From Pseudorhodobacter antarcticus (GTDB lineage: Bacteria; Pseudomonadota; Alphaproteobacteria; Rhodobacterales; Rhodobacteraceae), in the NCBI GenBank assembly GCA_945860375.1, contig CAMAQR010000004.1:87273-151272 (forward strand): a DNA stretch of 64,000 nucleotides, in the 5' to 3' direction. The translations under genes and the position numbers were made by a program. Of the stretch, positions 1 through 9,059 are shown piece by piece; position 1 is the stretch's first letter; each line of letters starts with the position of its first letter. Below the pieces are notes generated by a model, which had not been told where the DNA came from, did not search any database, and saw only the letters and a list, made by a program, of their open reading frames with translations.

Positions 1-537
1 ATGATGCGGATGTGGTTGGGGCTTTGGGCGTGGCGGTTGGGCTTTGGCTTTGCCTTCGCGCAAGAGGTGCCCGATGGGGTGTTGAAACGGTTGAAGTCCG
101 ACCCCGAGGCCTATTTGGACCTGGCGGCTGATCTGATCCACGGCTTTGGCGGGGTGCCGGGCATCGACCGTGCCGGGATCGCGCGGTTTGTGGCGCTGGA
201 ACGGGCGGCGCTGCGGGCTGGGGCGTTGCGACGGGTTTATCTGGCGGATCTGGATTTTCACAATGCGGTGCACCGGGGTGCGGTGGCGCAGCTGGCCGCC
301 GCCGCTTCGGCCTGTGGGCGTGGCAGGCTGTGGCGGTTGTTGGAGGCGGCGGACCGCAATGGCGATGGGGTTGTGGATCAGGCAGAGATCGCGGGCTTTG
401 GTCAGGCCGAGGCGCTGCGCGGCTTCAATGCGGCGGATGAGGCCGGGGTGGTGTCGGTGCTGGCTTTTGACGGCAATGCCGATGGTTGGGTTGATCTGGC
501 CGAGGTGAAGGCGGCGGTGCTGGCTTTGGGGATTTAG
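1..537 (+). CDS. Secreted EF-hand calcium-binding protein
   Basis: This 178-residue protein has an N-terminal hydrophobic stretch ending in AFA/QEV, consistent with a Sec signal peptide and a periplasmic or secreted location. Two clear EF-hand loops are visible: DRNGDGVVDQAE from residue 118 and DGNADGWVDLAE from residue 157. Asp/Asn/Glu occupy the calcium-ligand positions. More degenerate segments near residues 55 and 83 could be remnants of a first EF-hand pair, giving a calmodulin-like four-loop layout. The first codon is base 1 of the window, so the true start could lie upstream, although the signal peptide argues that little is missing. No partner gene suggests a specific role; calcium buffering or sensing is inference. 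It is convergent with mntH. Confidence 0.75.
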   Translation: MMRMWLGLWAWRLGFGFAFAQEVPDGVLKRLKSDPEAYLDLAADLIHGFGGVPGIDRAGIARFVALERAALRAGALRRVYLADLDFHNAVHRGAVAQLAAAASACGRGRLWRLLEAADRNGDGVVDQAEIAGFGQAEALRGFNAADEAGVVSVLAFDGNADGWVDLAEVKAAVLALGI

Positions 538-641
538 GGCGGTCTGGGGATGGAAGAATCGTCTTCCCCGCCCGGCCCAATCTTTGCAGATGGGGCGTTC
601 GACGCTGCCGCCCTTTCACTGGAAGGGCGTCCGGGCGCGTC

Positions 642-1988
642 TCACCCAAAGAAATCCCACAACAGTTTCAGGTTCAAGACCACGATCACCACCGCAATCA
701 GCACCGACAGCGCGGTCAGCCAAAGCGGGGCTGCCATCGGCCCCATCTTGGCGCGGTCGGCGGTGAACATCACCAGGGGCACCACCGCGAAGGACAGTTG
801 CAGCGACAGCACGACCTGCGTCAGGATCAGCAGCTCACTTGTGCCCGCAGATCCGTAATACAGCGTCACGCCAGCGGCTGGAATGATCGCGATGCCGCGC
901 GTGATCAGGCGGCGCAGCCATGGTGCAAGGCGGATTTGCAAGAAACCCTCCATCACCGCCTGTCCTGCCAAAGTTGCGGTGACGGTGGAATTCAGACCAC
1001 AGGCCAGCAGCGCCACCGCGAACAGCATCGGGGCAAACCCTGCGCCCAAAATAGGGCCCAGCAGTTGATGCGCATCGCCCAGTTCTGCCACCTCGTTCCG
1101 CCCGGTCACATAGAAAGTGGCGGCGGCCAGAATCAGGATCGAAGCATTGATCATCAGCGCCATCATCAGCGCCACGGTGCTGTCGATGGTGGCGTATTTC
1201 AGCGCCTGACGCTTTTCGGGCAGGCTGCTGCCATAGTCCCGCGTTTGCACGATTGCAGAGTGCAGGTAAAGGTTGTGCGGCATCACCGTGGCTCCCAGAA
1301 TGCCAAGGGCCAGATAGAGCATGTCTGGATTGCGAATGATCTCGACCGTTGGCGCAAAGCCGCGGATGACATCGCCCCAGTTCGGATCGGCCAGCGCAAT
1401 CATCAGGCCAAAGCAAACCACGATCACGCCCAATAGGGTGATCACAAAGGCCTCCAGCCAACGGAAGCCTTTCTTCTGCAGATACAGGATCAGGAAAACA
1501 TCCAGCGCCGTGATGATCACGCCCAATTCCAGCGGGATGCCGAACAGCAGGTTCAAACCAATGGCGGTGCCGATCACTTCGGCCACATCGGTGGCGATGA
1601 TGGCGATTTCGGCCGCCAGCCACAGCGGGACCGAGATATAACGCGGGTAGGCGTCGCGGCAGGCCTGCGCGAGATCGCGCCCCGAAGCGATGGCAAGACG
1701 GGCGCACAACGCTTGTAAAACAATCGCCATAATGTTGGAAACAAGCGCAACAAAAAGCAATGTATAGCCGAATTTGGACCCACCCGCCAGGCTTGTGGCC
1801 CAATTGCCCGGGTCCATATAGCCCACGGCCACCATGTAGCCCGGCCCGACGAAGGCCATGAACCGTCGCCACGAGCCGGTGGGCAGCTTGACGCTGCGGT
1901 TGACATCCGACAGCGCGGCCTCGCCCCGGTCATTGCGCCACTCGCGGCCATGTAGGGTAAAGGTGCCTTTTGGGGTGGGGCGGGACAT
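642..1988 (-). CDS. mntH: Nramp-family divalent metal (Mn2+) transporter
   Basis: The 448-residue product is a polytopic inner-membrane protein with about 11 hydrophobic segments. It carries the two Nramp signatures that bind the metal: DPGN in the first membrane helix (D59) and MPH in the sixth (from M236). The family imports Mn2+, and sometimes Fe2+, driven by protons. Length matches bacterial MntH. The gene stands alone and is read away from rpiA. An A/T-rich dyad resembling a Mur/Fur operator lies about 17 bp before the start codon, which supports manganese-responsive repression and favours Mn over Fe as substrate. Family assignment is very secure; substrate is inferred from family and operator. 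Confidence 0.95.
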   Translation of the reverse strand: MSRPTPKGTFTLHGREWRNDRGEAALSDVNRSVKLPTGSWRRFMAFVGPGYMVAVGYMDPGNWATSLAGGSKFGYTLLFVALVSNIMAIVLQALCARLAIASGRDLAQACRDAYPRYISVPLWLAAEIAIIATDVAEVIGTAIGLNLLFGIPLELGVIITALDVFLILYLQKKGFRWLEAFVITLLGVIVVCFGLMIALADPNWGDVIRGFAPTVEIIRNPDMLYLALGILGATVMPHNLYLHSAIVQTRDYGSSLPEKRQALKYATIDSTVALMMALMINASILILAAATFYVTGRNEVAELGDAHQLLGPILGAGFAPMLFAVALLACGLNSTVTATLAGQAVMEGFLQIRLAPWLRRLITRGIAIIPAAGVTLYYGSAGTSELLILTQVVLSLQLSFAVVPLVMFTADRAKMGPMAAPLWLTALSVLIAVVIVVLNLKLLWDFFG

Positions 1989-2000
1989 GGCGGCTTTCTG

Positions 2001-2024
2001 AAAATGCGAATTATTCTCAATTTA
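2001..2024 (-). promoter_or_regulatory. Mur/Fur-type operator upstream of mntH
   Basis: The A/T-rich sequence TGCGAATTATTCTCAAT (2005-2021) lies just upstream of the mntH start in otherwise GC-rich DNA. Its imperfect dyad (TTGAGAAT.ATTCGCA on the mntH strand) resembles Mur boxes, which control mntH in alphaproteobacteria. Position and composition are seen; the regulator identity is inferred. Confidence 0.55.
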
Positions 2025-2067
2025 GGTGCCTTGGCCCAACTGTCAAGGGATGTATCGGGTGCAAAGA

Positions 2068-2143
2068 GGGGGTTTCACACCCCCAGCCCGCATTGCGCAG
2101 AGCAATGCAGGCTTCCCCCGTGGGATATTTTCGCCAAGATGAA
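2068..2143. repeat. Composite intergenic repeat: two hairpins plus GCCAAGATGAA motif
   Basis: Two hairpins, GGGGGT/ACCCCC at 2068-2084 and GCATTGC/GCAATGC at 2090-2108, are followed by GATATTTTCGCCAAGATGAA at 2124-2143. The last part matches short motifs at 8341-8362, 54183-54204 and 61704-61725. It fills most of the mntH-rpiA spacer. No gene is seen in 2025-2256. Confidence 0.55.
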
Positions 2144-2256
2144 CGCAAATTTTAATCAAACTGTCCGCAACCCTGCTGGCACGCCGCTTGCAAATCACCT
2201 CTCGCCCCTGTGGCGTGCATTGCCTATAACGCGGGGCGACTGGATAGGAGATTGCC

Positions 2257-3045
2257 ATGGCCGCCGAATTGTCCCCCATCGACAAAGCCAAATTCGTGGC
2301 CGCCAAACGCGCGGTCGGTTTCGTGGAAAGCGGTATGAAGGTGGGGCTTGGCACCGGGTCCACTGCCGCATGGATGGTGCGCTGCCTCGGAGAACGGGTG
2401 CGCGATGAGGGTTTGAAGATCGTCGGGGTGCCGACCAGCATGCGCACGGCGGAACTGGCCCGGCAGGTGGGCATACAGGTGACTTCGCTGGACGAGGCAA
2501 AGTGGCTGGATGTGACCATCGATGGCGCCGACGAGTTTGACCAGCACCTGGCGCTGATCAAGGGCGGCGGGGCGGCGTTGTTGCAAGAAAAGATTGTGGC
2601 GACGGCGTCCGATCTGATGATCGTGATCGCGGATGCAGCCAAGGAAGTGCAGCAGCTGGGTGCATTTCCCTTGCCGATTGAGGTGATCCCCTTCGGCTGG
2701 CAGACAACCAAGGCTTTGGTCGAAGAGATGCTGGTGTCGATGGACGTGCTGGCCCGCGATGTGACTTTGCGGATGAACGGCGAACGGCCCTTGATGACCG
2801 ATGAGAGCAACTACATCCTTGATCTGCATCTGAGACGCATCGGCAATCCGCGCCAACTGGCCTTGGTGTTGAACCAGATCCCGGGCGTGGTGGAAAACGG
2901 ATTGTTCATCGACATCTGCGACATCGTGGTGATCGGCCATGGTGACGGGCGGGTGACGGTGCGCGACATCAATGCGGGGTCGGAAACCGACGACCGGATT
3001 TTGTTTGCGCCGACCGACAATATCTTTGTCGATATGGGCGAATAG
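2257..3045 (+). CDS. rpiA: Ribose-5-phosphate isomerase A
   Basis: The 262-residue protein interconverts ribose 5-phosphate and ribulose 5-phosphate in the non-oxidative pentose phosphate pathway. Family motifs are present in order: GLGTGSTAAWMV near residue 29, DGADEFD near residue 90 containing the catalytic acid, and KGGGAALLQEK about ten residues later containing the substrate-binding lysine. The start is set by GGAG seven bases upstream of ATG. The protein is longer than the E. coli enzyme (219 residues), as is usual in Rhodobacterales. The gene for glutathione reductase begins three bases after the stop, so both are almost certainly co-transcribed; the link to NADPH supply through the pentose pathway is a reasonable inference. 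Confidence 0.96.
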   Translation: MAAELSPIDKAKFVAAKRAVGFVESGMKVGLGTGSTAAWMVRCLGERVRDEGLKIVGVPTSMRTAELARQVGIQVTSLDEAKWLDVTIDGADEFDQHLALIKGGGAALLQEKIVATASDLMIVIADAAKEVQQLGAFPLPIEVIPFGWQTTKALVEEMLVSMDVLARDVTLRMNGERPLMTDESNYILDLHLRRIGNPRQLALVLNQIPGVVENGLFIDICDIVVIGHGDGRVTVRDINAGSETDDRILFAPTDNIFVDMGE

Positions 3046-3048
3046 GCG

Positions 3049-4407
3049 ATGAGCTTTGACTATGATCTCTTTGTCATCGGTGGCGGCTCTGGCGGGGTGC
3101 GGGCGGCGCGGATTGCTTCGGCGGAAGGCGGCGCGCGCGTCGGTTTGGCCGAGGAAAGCCGGATGGGCGGCACTTGTGTGATCAGGGGCTGTGTGCCGAA
3201 GAAACTGATGGTGTTTGCATCGGAATTCCCGGACGCGGTGGCGGATGCGCGGGCCTATGGCTGGGACGTGACGGCGGGGGCCTTTGACTGGCCGCAGTTT
3301 CGCGGCACTTTGGAGGCAGAGCTGACGCGGCTTGAAGCGGCCTATCGCAACACGCTGAAAAACGCGGGCGTGGTGGTGCATGACGCCCGCGCGGTGGTCG
3401 TTGATCCGCACCGGGTGCGGTTGTCCAATGGCGAGGAGTTCAGCACCAAGCATATCCTGATTGCCACCGGCGGGCGGCCGTTTGTGCCCGAAATACCGGG
3501 CGCGGACCTTGTGGTGACGTCGAACGAGATGTTTCATCTGCCAACCCTGCCCAAGCGGGCGCTGGTGGTGGGTGGCGGCTATATTGCAAGCGAGTTCGCC
3601 TGTATTCTGCACGGGTTGGGGGTAAAGACGACGCAGTATTACCGCGGTGCGCAAATCCTGCGCGGTTTCGATGATGAGGCGCGCGGTCATGTCGCCAACG
3701 CCATGCAGGCGCGCGGCATTGCCATTCACTGCGGCACCGATGTGATGCGGCTGGAGAAAACGGCCACAGGCATCTGCGCGGTGGCGACCGATGGCAGCGA
3801 GGCGGAATTTGATCTGGTGCTCTTTGCCACAGGCCGGTTGCCAAATTCGGAGGGGTTGGGGTTGCAGGCGCTGGGGGTTGAGGTGGGGCGCAGGGGGCAA
3901 GTGCTGGTCGATGAATGGTCGCAAACGGCCGTGCCTTCGATCTACGCCGTGGGCGATGTGACCGACCGCATCAATCTGACGCCCGTGGCCATCCGCGAAG
4001 GCCATGCCTTTGCCGATACGGTGTTCCGGGGCGTGCCCACCAAGGCCGACCATGTCTTGATCGCTTCGGCGGTGTTCACGCAGCCGGAACTTGGCTCGAT
4101 TGGCCTGTCGGAAGAGGCGGCGGCGGCACTGGGTCCGGTGGAGATTTATTCGGCGGCGTTTCGCCCGATGAAAACCCTGTTCGCCGGGCGGCAGGACCGG
4201 GTGCTGATGAAGCTGGTGGTGGACGCGACCAACCGTCGCGTTCTGGGATGCCACATCGTTGGGCCGGGGGCGGGCGAAATGATCCAGCTGGCCGCGATTG
4301 CGGTGAAAATGGGCGCCACCAAAGAGGATTTCGACCGCACCGTCGCCGTGCATCCCACCATGTCCGAAGAGTTGGTGACGATGCGCAAGCCGGTGCGGAC
4401 ACGTTAA
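3049..4407 (+). CDS. gor: Glutathione-disulfide reductase
   Basis: This is a 452-residue cytosolic FAD- and NADPH-dependent reductase that regenerates reduced glutathione. It opens with the FAD dinucleotide motif GGGSGGVRAAR, followed by the redox-active disulfide in GGTCVIRGCVPKK. A second Rossmann motif, VVGGGYIASEFA, binds NADPH, and the FAD-domain ATG-like box AVGDVTD follows. The dimerisation domain ends with the catalytic His-Pro pair in VAVHPTMSEE, where the family's general acid lies. All active-site features are intact. It follows rpiA after three bases and is read from the same transcript. Confidence 0.95.
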   Translation: MSFDYDLFVIGGGSGGVRAARIASAEGGARVGLAEESRMGGTCVIRGCVPKKLMVFASEFPDAVADARAYGWDVTAGAFDWPQFRGTLEAELTRLEAAYRNTLKNAGVVVHDARAVVVDPHRVRLSNGEEFSTKHILIATGGRPFVPEIPGADLVVTSNEMFHLPTLPKRALVVGGGYIASEFACILHGLGVKTTQYYRGAQILRGFDDEARGHVANAMQARGIAIHCGTDVMRLEKTATGICAVATDGSEAEFDLVLFATGRLPNSEGLGLQALGVEVGRRGQVLVDEWSQTAVPSIYAVGDVTDRINLTPVAIREGHAFADTVFRGVPTKADHVLIASAVFTQPELGSIGLSEEAAAALGPVEIYSAAFRPMKTLFAGRQDRVLMKLVVDATNRRVLGCHIVGPGAGEMIQLAAIAVKMGATKEDFDRTVAVHPTMSEELVTMRKPVRTR

Positions 4408-4502
4408 AGCCGGGTACATCTGCGGTATAATCGGCTTGATCGCTTGATTTTCCGGCAAACTGTGCCCAATTCAGAGCAAAGAAATATCGGAAGGGTCGAT
4501 AA

Positions 4503-5684
4503 ATGGCGGGAAGTGGTGGTCCATGGGGCGGTGGCGGCGGTTCGGGGGATGAAGACCCGAAACAAGACCGTCCGCGCAACGGCAGCGGGCGCAAACCCGG
4601 TGAGGGGCCGCAGATCCCCGAAATTGACGAGTTGATGCGCAAGGGTCAGGAACAGTTGCGCGTGCTGATGGGTGGTCGTGGGCGTGGGCCAACGGCTCCC
4701 GGCGGCGGGCAGGGCAACCCGATCGGGCCGTTGTTTTCCAAGCAGGGTCTGGCGTTGGGCGCGCTGCTGGCGGTGGGCTTCTGGGGCTATATGTCGGTCT
4801 ATCAGTTGAAGCCGGAACAAGCCTCAGTCGAGTTGTTTCTGGGCGAATACAGCGGCAGCGGCAATGAGGGTCTGAACTTTGCGCCTTGGCCGCTGATCAC
4901 CGCCGAAATCGTGGAAAACTCGCGTCAACGCACCACCCGGATCGGCTCCGGCGAGGGCGGGGCGCTGGACAACGGGCTGATGCTGACCCGCGATCAGAAC
5001 ATCGTGGACATTGAATTCCAGGTGGTCTGGAACATCAAGGACCCGGCGATTTTCCTGTTCAACCTTGCCGACCCCGAAGACACCATCAAGGCGGTGTCGG
5101 AATCGGCGATGCGCGACATCATCGCGCGGTCGGAACTGGCGCCGGTTTTGAACCGTGACCGCGGCATCATCGCCGCCGATCTGCAAACCTCGGTGCAGGC
5201 GACGCTGGACAGCTACGATTCCGGTATCAACGTGGTGCGTGTCAACTTTGACCGCGCCGACCCGCCGCGTGAGGTCATCGACGCCTTCCGTCAGGTGCAG
5301 GCGGCGCAACAAGAACGTGACCGGCTGGAAAAAGAGGCTGATGCCTATGCCAACAAAGTGACAGCAGGCGCGCGCGGTCAGGCGGCGCAGCTGAAGGAAG
5401 AGGCAGAGGCCTACCGTGCCCAAGTGGTGAACAACGCCGAGGGTGAAGCCAGCCGTTTCCTGTCGGTTTACGCCGAATACATCAAGGCCCCAGAGGTAAC
5501 GCGCAAGCGTATGTATTTGGAAACAATGGAGAAAGTTTTGGGCGGCATGAACAAGGTCATCCTTGACGGTGTCAATGGTGAAAACGGTCAGGGCGTGGTG
5601 CCGTTCTTGCCGCTGAATGAGCTGTCCAAGATGCAAACGGGGGCTGCGGCGGCCACCACCACCACCACAGGGGGGGCAAACTGA
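4503..5684 (+). CDS. hflK: HflK, band-7/SPFH membrane subunit controlling FtsH
   Basis: The 393-residue protein begins with a Gly/Pro-rich cytoplasmic segment (about residues 1-75), then one membrane helix (LALGALLAVGFWGYMSVY, about 81-98), then the periplasmic SPFH domain and a long charged coiled-coil region rich in Glu, Ala and Arg (about 255-330). With HflC it forms a cage-like membrane complex around the FtsH protease and modulates turnover of membrane proteins. The C-terminus is Ala/Thr-rich. The stop overlaps the hflC start by one base (TGATG), so the two are translationally coupled. Upstream spacing to gor is 95 bp with no clear terminator. Confidence 0.95.
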   Translation: MAGSGGPWGGGGGSGDEDPKQDRPRNGSGRKPGEGPQIPEIDELMRKGQEQLRVLMGGRGRGPTAPGGGQGNPIGPLFSKQGLALGALLAVGFWGYMSVYQLKPEQASVELFLGEYSGSGNEGLNFAPWPLITAEIVENSRQRTTRIGSGEGGALDNGLMLTRDQNIVDIEFQVVWNIKDPAIFLFNLADPEDTIKAVSESAMRDIIARSELAPVLNRDRGIIAADLQTSVQATLDSYDSGINVVRVNFDRADPPREVIDAFRQVQAAQQERDRLEKEADAYANKVTAGARGQAAQLKEEAEAYRAQVVNNAEGEASRFLSVYAEYIKAPEVTRKRMYLETMEKVLGGMNKVILDGVNGENGQGVVPFLPLNELSKMQTGAAAATTTTTGGAN

Positions 5685-6565
5685 TGCGCGCTGCTTACAT
5701 TCTTCCGGCTGTGGCGGTTGTGGCTGCTTTGGCCTTGTCGTCGGTGTTCATCGTGGATGAACGCGAAAAGGCTCTGGTGTTGCAGTTCGGTGAGGTCAAG
5801 CAAGTGATTGACCAGCCCGGCCTGAACTTCAAAATCCCGTTGATTCAAGACGTCCTGCGCTATGAGGACCGGATTCTGGGCCTGCCGACGCAAGCCAAGG
5901 AAATCACGCCTCTGGACGATCGACGCCTTGTGGTCGATGCCTTTGCGCGCTGGCGCATCGTCGATCTTGAGGTGTTCCGTCGCGCCGTGGGTTCGGGTGG
6001 CGTGGAGGCCGCGCGGGCCAACCTGGACCAGATCATCTCGGCCGAAATCCGGCAGGTTCTGGGTTCGGTTCCCAGCCAGCGCGTGCTGTCAGAAGACCGC
6101 ACCAGCCTGATGAACCTGATCCGTGACAACGCCAAGGCCAAGGCGGCGGGTTTGGGTGTGGACGTGATCGACGTGCGGCTGACCCGCACCGATTTGCCCG
6201 AACAAAACCTTGAAGCGACGTTCGCGCGGATGCGGGCCGAGCGTCAGCGTGAGGCGACGGATGAAATCGCACGCGGCAACGAAGCCGCGCAGCGGGTTCG
6301 GGCGGCGGCGGACCGCTCTGTGGTCGAGGTGACGTCACAGGCGCGCAAGGAGTCGGAAGTGATCCGCGGTGAGGCTGACGCCAGCCGCAACGGCATCTAC
6401 GCCGAGGCCTTTGGCCGCGACCCGGAATTCTTCGCCTTCACCCGGTCGCTGACCTCTTATGAACGCGCCTTGCAAGGCGGCAACTCGTCGATCGTGTTGC
6501 AGCCGGACTCGGAGTTTTTCAATTACTTGGGGTCCGAAAAGGCCCCCGTCGCGCCCGCGCCGTAA
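5684..6565 (+). CDS. hflC: HflC, band-7/SPFH membrane subunit partner of HflK
   Basis: The 293-residue protein has an N-terminal membrane anchor (residues 2-24) with no cleavage site, the SPFH domain starting near VDEREKALVLQFGEV, and a helical region (about residues 175-240) with the heavily charged pattern typical of HflC (RAERQREATDEIARGNEAAQ). It is the obligate partner of HflK in the FtsH-associated complex. The ATG overlaps the hflK stop. A 12-bp inverted repeat after the stop ends the operon. degP follows as a separate envelope quality-control gene, a common arrangement in Rhodobacterales. Confidence 0.95.
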   Translation: MRAAYILPAVAVVAALALSSVFIVDEREKALVLQFGEVKQVIDQPGLNFKIPLIQDVLRYEDRILGLPTQAKEITPLDDRRLVVDAFARWRIVDLEVFRRAVGSGGVEAARANLDQIISAEIRQVLGSVPSQRVLSEDRTSLMNLIRDNAKAKAAGLGVDVIDVRLTRTDLPEQNLEATFARMRAERQREATDEIARGNEAAQRVRAAADRSVVEVTSQARKESEVIRGEADASRNGIYAEAFGRDPEFFAFTRSLTSYERALQGGNSSIVLQPDSEFFNYLGSEKAPVAPAP

Positions 6566-6586
6566 CCAGCGCCAAATCCAACCTTG

Positions 6587-6615
6587 AAAGGGCCAGCGTT
6601 GCGCGCTGGCCCTTT
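6587..6615 (+). terminator. Terminator-like hairpin after hflC
   Basis: A perfect 12-bp stem (AAAGGGCCAGCG / CGCTGGCCCTTT) with a five-base TTGCG loop follows the hflC stop by about 20 bases. The stem ends in TTT, so the U-tract is short, but position and stability support transcription termination. Confidence 0.75.
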
Positions 6616-6765
6616 GGCATTGCGGTTCTGGGCAAGCTGGCCGATGCGGGCAAATGCGCTTGGCGCGGCGGTCACAGGGTGACAACTTCGTTCACAACAG
6701 ATTGAGGCGGCACGTCAGGGTTTGCATTGCGCCCGATGCTGCCTACATGATGCAGTATCTTGTGC

Positions 6766-6787
6766 GGGGACCGATCCGAACGGTCCC
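6766..6787 (+). promoter_or_regulatory. Hairpin in the degP leader
   Basis: GGACCG (6768-6773) pairs with CGGTCC (6781-6786) across a seven-base loop, about 25 bases before the degP start and just upstream of its AAGGAG ribosome site. It could tune translation or stabilise the message. No convincing promoter was resolved in the rest of the 6616-6812 spacer. Confidence 0.3.
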
Positions 6788-6812
6788 TGTTGGAACATGA
6801 AGGAGTTCGGAC

Positions 6813-8288
6813 GTGACTAAACGTGCCACTGCTTTGGTTATCCCTGCGCCGCCTTTTGCGCCGCGCAGTCTGATGTTGGCGATGGGCCTTGGCCTGTCAC
6901 TGGCGCTTGCCCCGGCGTTCGAAGCTCGGGCCTTTGGCGCGCCAGACAGCTTTGCCGATCTGGCCGAACAGATCAGCCCCTCCGTGGTGAATATCACCAC
7001 TTCGGCAATGGTGGCGCAGGCCACCGATGGCGGCCCGATGGTGCCGCCCGGATCGCCGTTTGAGGATTTCTTCAAGGATTTCATGCCGCCAGAAGGTGAA
7101 GGCGGCAACGGCCCACAACGGTCCGAGGCGCTGGGGTCGGGCTTTGTGATCTCCGCCGATGGCTATATCGTCACCAACAATCATGTGATCGAAGGCGCAG
7201 ATCAGATCGAGAGCGAGTTCTTTGGCGGCAAACGGCTCGAAGCCAAGCTGGTGGGCACAGATCCGAAAACCGACATCGCGCTGTTGAAGGTCGAAAGCCC
7301 GGAACCGCTGTCGTTTGTGGCCTTTGGCGACAGCGACGGCATGCGGGTGGGTGATTGGGTGATGGCGATGGGCAACCCGCTGGGGCAGGGGTTTTCGGTG
7401 TCTGCCGGGATCGTGTCGGCACGCGGGCGCGAATTGCAGGGCACTTATGATGACTTCCTGCAGACTGATGCCGCGATCAACAAGGGCAACTCGGGCGGGC
7501 CGCTGTTCAACATGGAGGGGCAGGTGGTCGGCGTGAACACCGCAATTCTGTCGCCCACCGGCGGGTCGATCGGTATCGGCTTTTCGATGGCGTCCAACGT
7601 GGTCAGCAAGGTCGTGGGGCAGCTGAAAGAATTTGGCGAAACCCGGCGCGGCTGGCTGGGCGTGAAGATTCAGGACGTGACCCCCGATGTGGCCGAGGCA
7701 ATGGGGATTTCGGCGGCCAAGGGCGCGTTGATCACCGATGTGCCCGAAGGTCCGGCGAAAGAGGCGGGCTTGCTGGCGGGGGACGTGATCCTGTCGTTCA
7801 ATGGCAGCGAAATCAGCGATGTCAAAGACCTGACCCGCACAGTGGCGGACAGCCCGATTGGCGATGCCGTGCCGGTTCTCGTGCTGCGCGCGGGGGCTGA
7901 GACCACCATCGACGTGACGCTGGGCCGCCGCGAAGAGGCCGAAGCCGTGATTGATGCCGCCGCGACCCCAGAGACGCCCGCCGAGCCGCAAAAGACCGAG
8001 GCTTTGGGTCTGACCCTGGTGCCCGTCGATGAAAAGGTGGCCGCGGACCTGAGATTGCCCGCAGGCAGCACCGGGCTTGCCGTGACGCAGGTTGATCCGG
8101 CGTCAGAGGCGGCAGGCAAGGGCGTGATGCCCGGCGACGTGATCGTCGAGGCTGGTCAGCAAAAAGTGGTGCAACTGTCCGATTTGGAAGACCGTCTGAG
8201 CGAGGCCCGCGATGCCGGCCGCAAATCGATCCTGCTGCTAGTGCGGCGTGAGGGCGACCCACGCTTTGTGGCGCTGGGAATCGAGTGA
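6813..8288 (+). CDS. degP: Do-like periplasmic serine protease/chaperone (DegP/DegQ type)
   Basis: The 491-residue protein has a signal peptide ending near EARA/FGAP. It has a trypsin-like domain with the full catalytic triad (H124 in NNHVIEG, D154 in KTDIALL, S227 in GNSGGP) and two PDZ domains (about residues 280-370 and 400-490). It degrades or refolds damaged envelope proteins. Translation starts at a GTG preceded by AAGGAG eight bases upstream; no ATG in frame fits better. A hairpin terminator follows the stop. HflKC just upstream acts in the same quality-control field, but the terminator between them suggests independent transcription. DegP versus DegQ cannot be decided from sequence alone. 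Confidence 0.93.
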   Translation: MTKRATALVIPAPPFAPRSLMLAMGLGLSLALAPAFEARAFGAPDSFADLAEQISPSVVNITTSAMVAQATDGGPMVPPGSPFEDFFKDFMPPEGEGGNGPQRSEALGSGFVISADGYIVTNNHVIEGADQIESEFFGGKRLEAKLVGTDPKTDIALLKVESPEPLSFVAFGDSDGMRVGDWVMAMGNPLGQGFSVSAGIVSARGRELQGTYDDFLQTDAAINKGNSGGPLFNMEGQVVGVNTAILSPTGGSIGIGFSMASNVVSKVVGQLKEFGETRRGWLGVKIQDVTPDVAEAMGISAAKGALITDVPEGPAKEAGLLAGDVILSFNGSEISDVKDLTRTVADSPIGDAVPVLVLRAGAETTIDVTLGRREEAEAVIDAAATPETPAEPQKTEALGLTLVPVDEKVAADLRLPAGSTGLAVTQVDPASEAAGKGVMPGDVIVEAGQQKVVQLSDLEDRLSEARDAGRKSILLLVRREGDPRFVALGIE

Positions 8289-8304
8289 GCTTTGAGCTGA
8301 CATC

Positions 8305-8337
8305 AAAAGGGCGGCGGGGGAAACCTTGCCGCCTTTT
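8305..8337 (+). terminator. Rho-independent terminator after degP
   Basis: AAAAGG(G)CGGC pairs with GCCGCCTTTT around a loop rich in G and A, with one bulged G. It sits 17 bases past the degP stop, and the 3' arm ends in TTTT. Confidence 0.7.
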
Positions 8338-8340
8338 GCG

Positions 8341-8362
8341 TTTCATCTTGGCTTAAATATCC
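8341..8362 (-). repeat. Copy of the 22-bp GCCAAGATGAAA intergenic motif
   Basis: Read on the plus strand it starts TTTCATCTTGGC and ends AAATATCC. It lies directly after the degP terminator, between degP and the convergent HD gene. It matches motifs at 2124-2143, 54183-54204 and 61704-61725. Confidence 0.55.
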
Positions 8363-8408
8363 ATCTGCTTCGCGTCATCACGCTTGTCAGGGCTGGATTT
8401 GCGCCAGA

Positions 8409-9059
8409 TCACCCCAGCTCTGCCAGCAGCCTTGTGCGGAACGACAGCACCCAATCGGCACGCACCTCGGCCATGGCGCGGCCCGGCGCGGTTTGCATGC
8501 TGTCCACCAAAAGCAGCAGTTTCGTCTCGATATGGTCCAGCGCAAAGCGGCGGTCGTCAAGGGGGCGGCGCTGCGCCATCGGGTCGGCGGCGTCAAACAA
8601 CTGCCCGCCCAAGGCCCCCGCGACATGGAACATCCGGGCGATGCCGATGGCCCCCAGCGCCTCCAGCCGGTCAGCGTCTTGAAGCACTTGGGCCTCGGGT
8701 GTTTCGGGTGTAATGGCTGCCGAAAAGCTGTGCGCGGTGATGGCGTGGGCCACGGCTGGCAGTTTTTCCGCAGCAAACCCATCCCCGCGCAGAAAGTCGC
8801 AGGCGGCCGTTGCCGACAGCCGCGAGGCGCTGCTGCGGTCGGGGTGCGATTTCGGCAGGTTGATCAGGTCGTGAAAGATCACGGCAGGCAGCAACACTTC
8901 AAGATCACAAGGCACATCCATCGCAATCAGCTTGGCATTGGCCCAAACGCGGCGCAGGTGGCCCAGATCATGCGCACCGTCCAGAGGCTGGTTGGCCCAT
9001 TGGCGTGACACTTCGGCCTCATACCTTGCCTGACGAAGGGTGGTTTCTGTGGGTGTCAT
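8409..9059 (-). CDS. HD-domain metal-dependent phosphohydrolase
   Basis: The 216-residue cytosolic protein carries an HD-superfamily pattern: a histidine in AHDLGHLRRVW (about residue 30), the HD pair in VIFHDLINLPKS (about residues 68-69), and a later aspartate in LQDADRLEALGAIG. These are the usual metal ligands, so a metal-dependent phosphatase or phosphodiesterase activity is expected. The pattern is the YedJ/uncharacterised HD type rather than a (p)ppGpp enzyme. Substrate is unknown. The start overlaps the stop of the upstream lipoprotein gene by four bases, so both are made from one message. Confidence 0.85.
   Translation of the reverse strand: MTPTETTLRQARYEAEVSRQWANQPLDGAHDLGHLRRVWANAKLIAMDVPCDLEVLLPAVIFHDLINLPKSHPDRSSASRLSATAACDFLRGDGFAAEKLPAVAHAITAHSFSAAITPETPEAQVLQDADRLEALGAIGIARMFHVAGALGGQLFDAADPMAQRRPLDDRRFALDHIETKLLLLVDSMQTAPGRAMAEVRADWVLSFRTRLLAELG

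Noticed and set aside
608..628. Terminator CGCCCTT/AAGGGCG between the EF-hand gene and mntH
   Set aside because: A stem is possible, but there is no T-tract and the pairing is imperfect. A second GGAAGA/TCTTCC dyad near 552 is equally weak.
2224..4458. A 744-codon open frame on the minus strand
   Set aside because: It is a shadow of rpiA and gor, rich in His, Arg and Gln with no protein-like pattern. Both plus-strand genes have intact family motifs.
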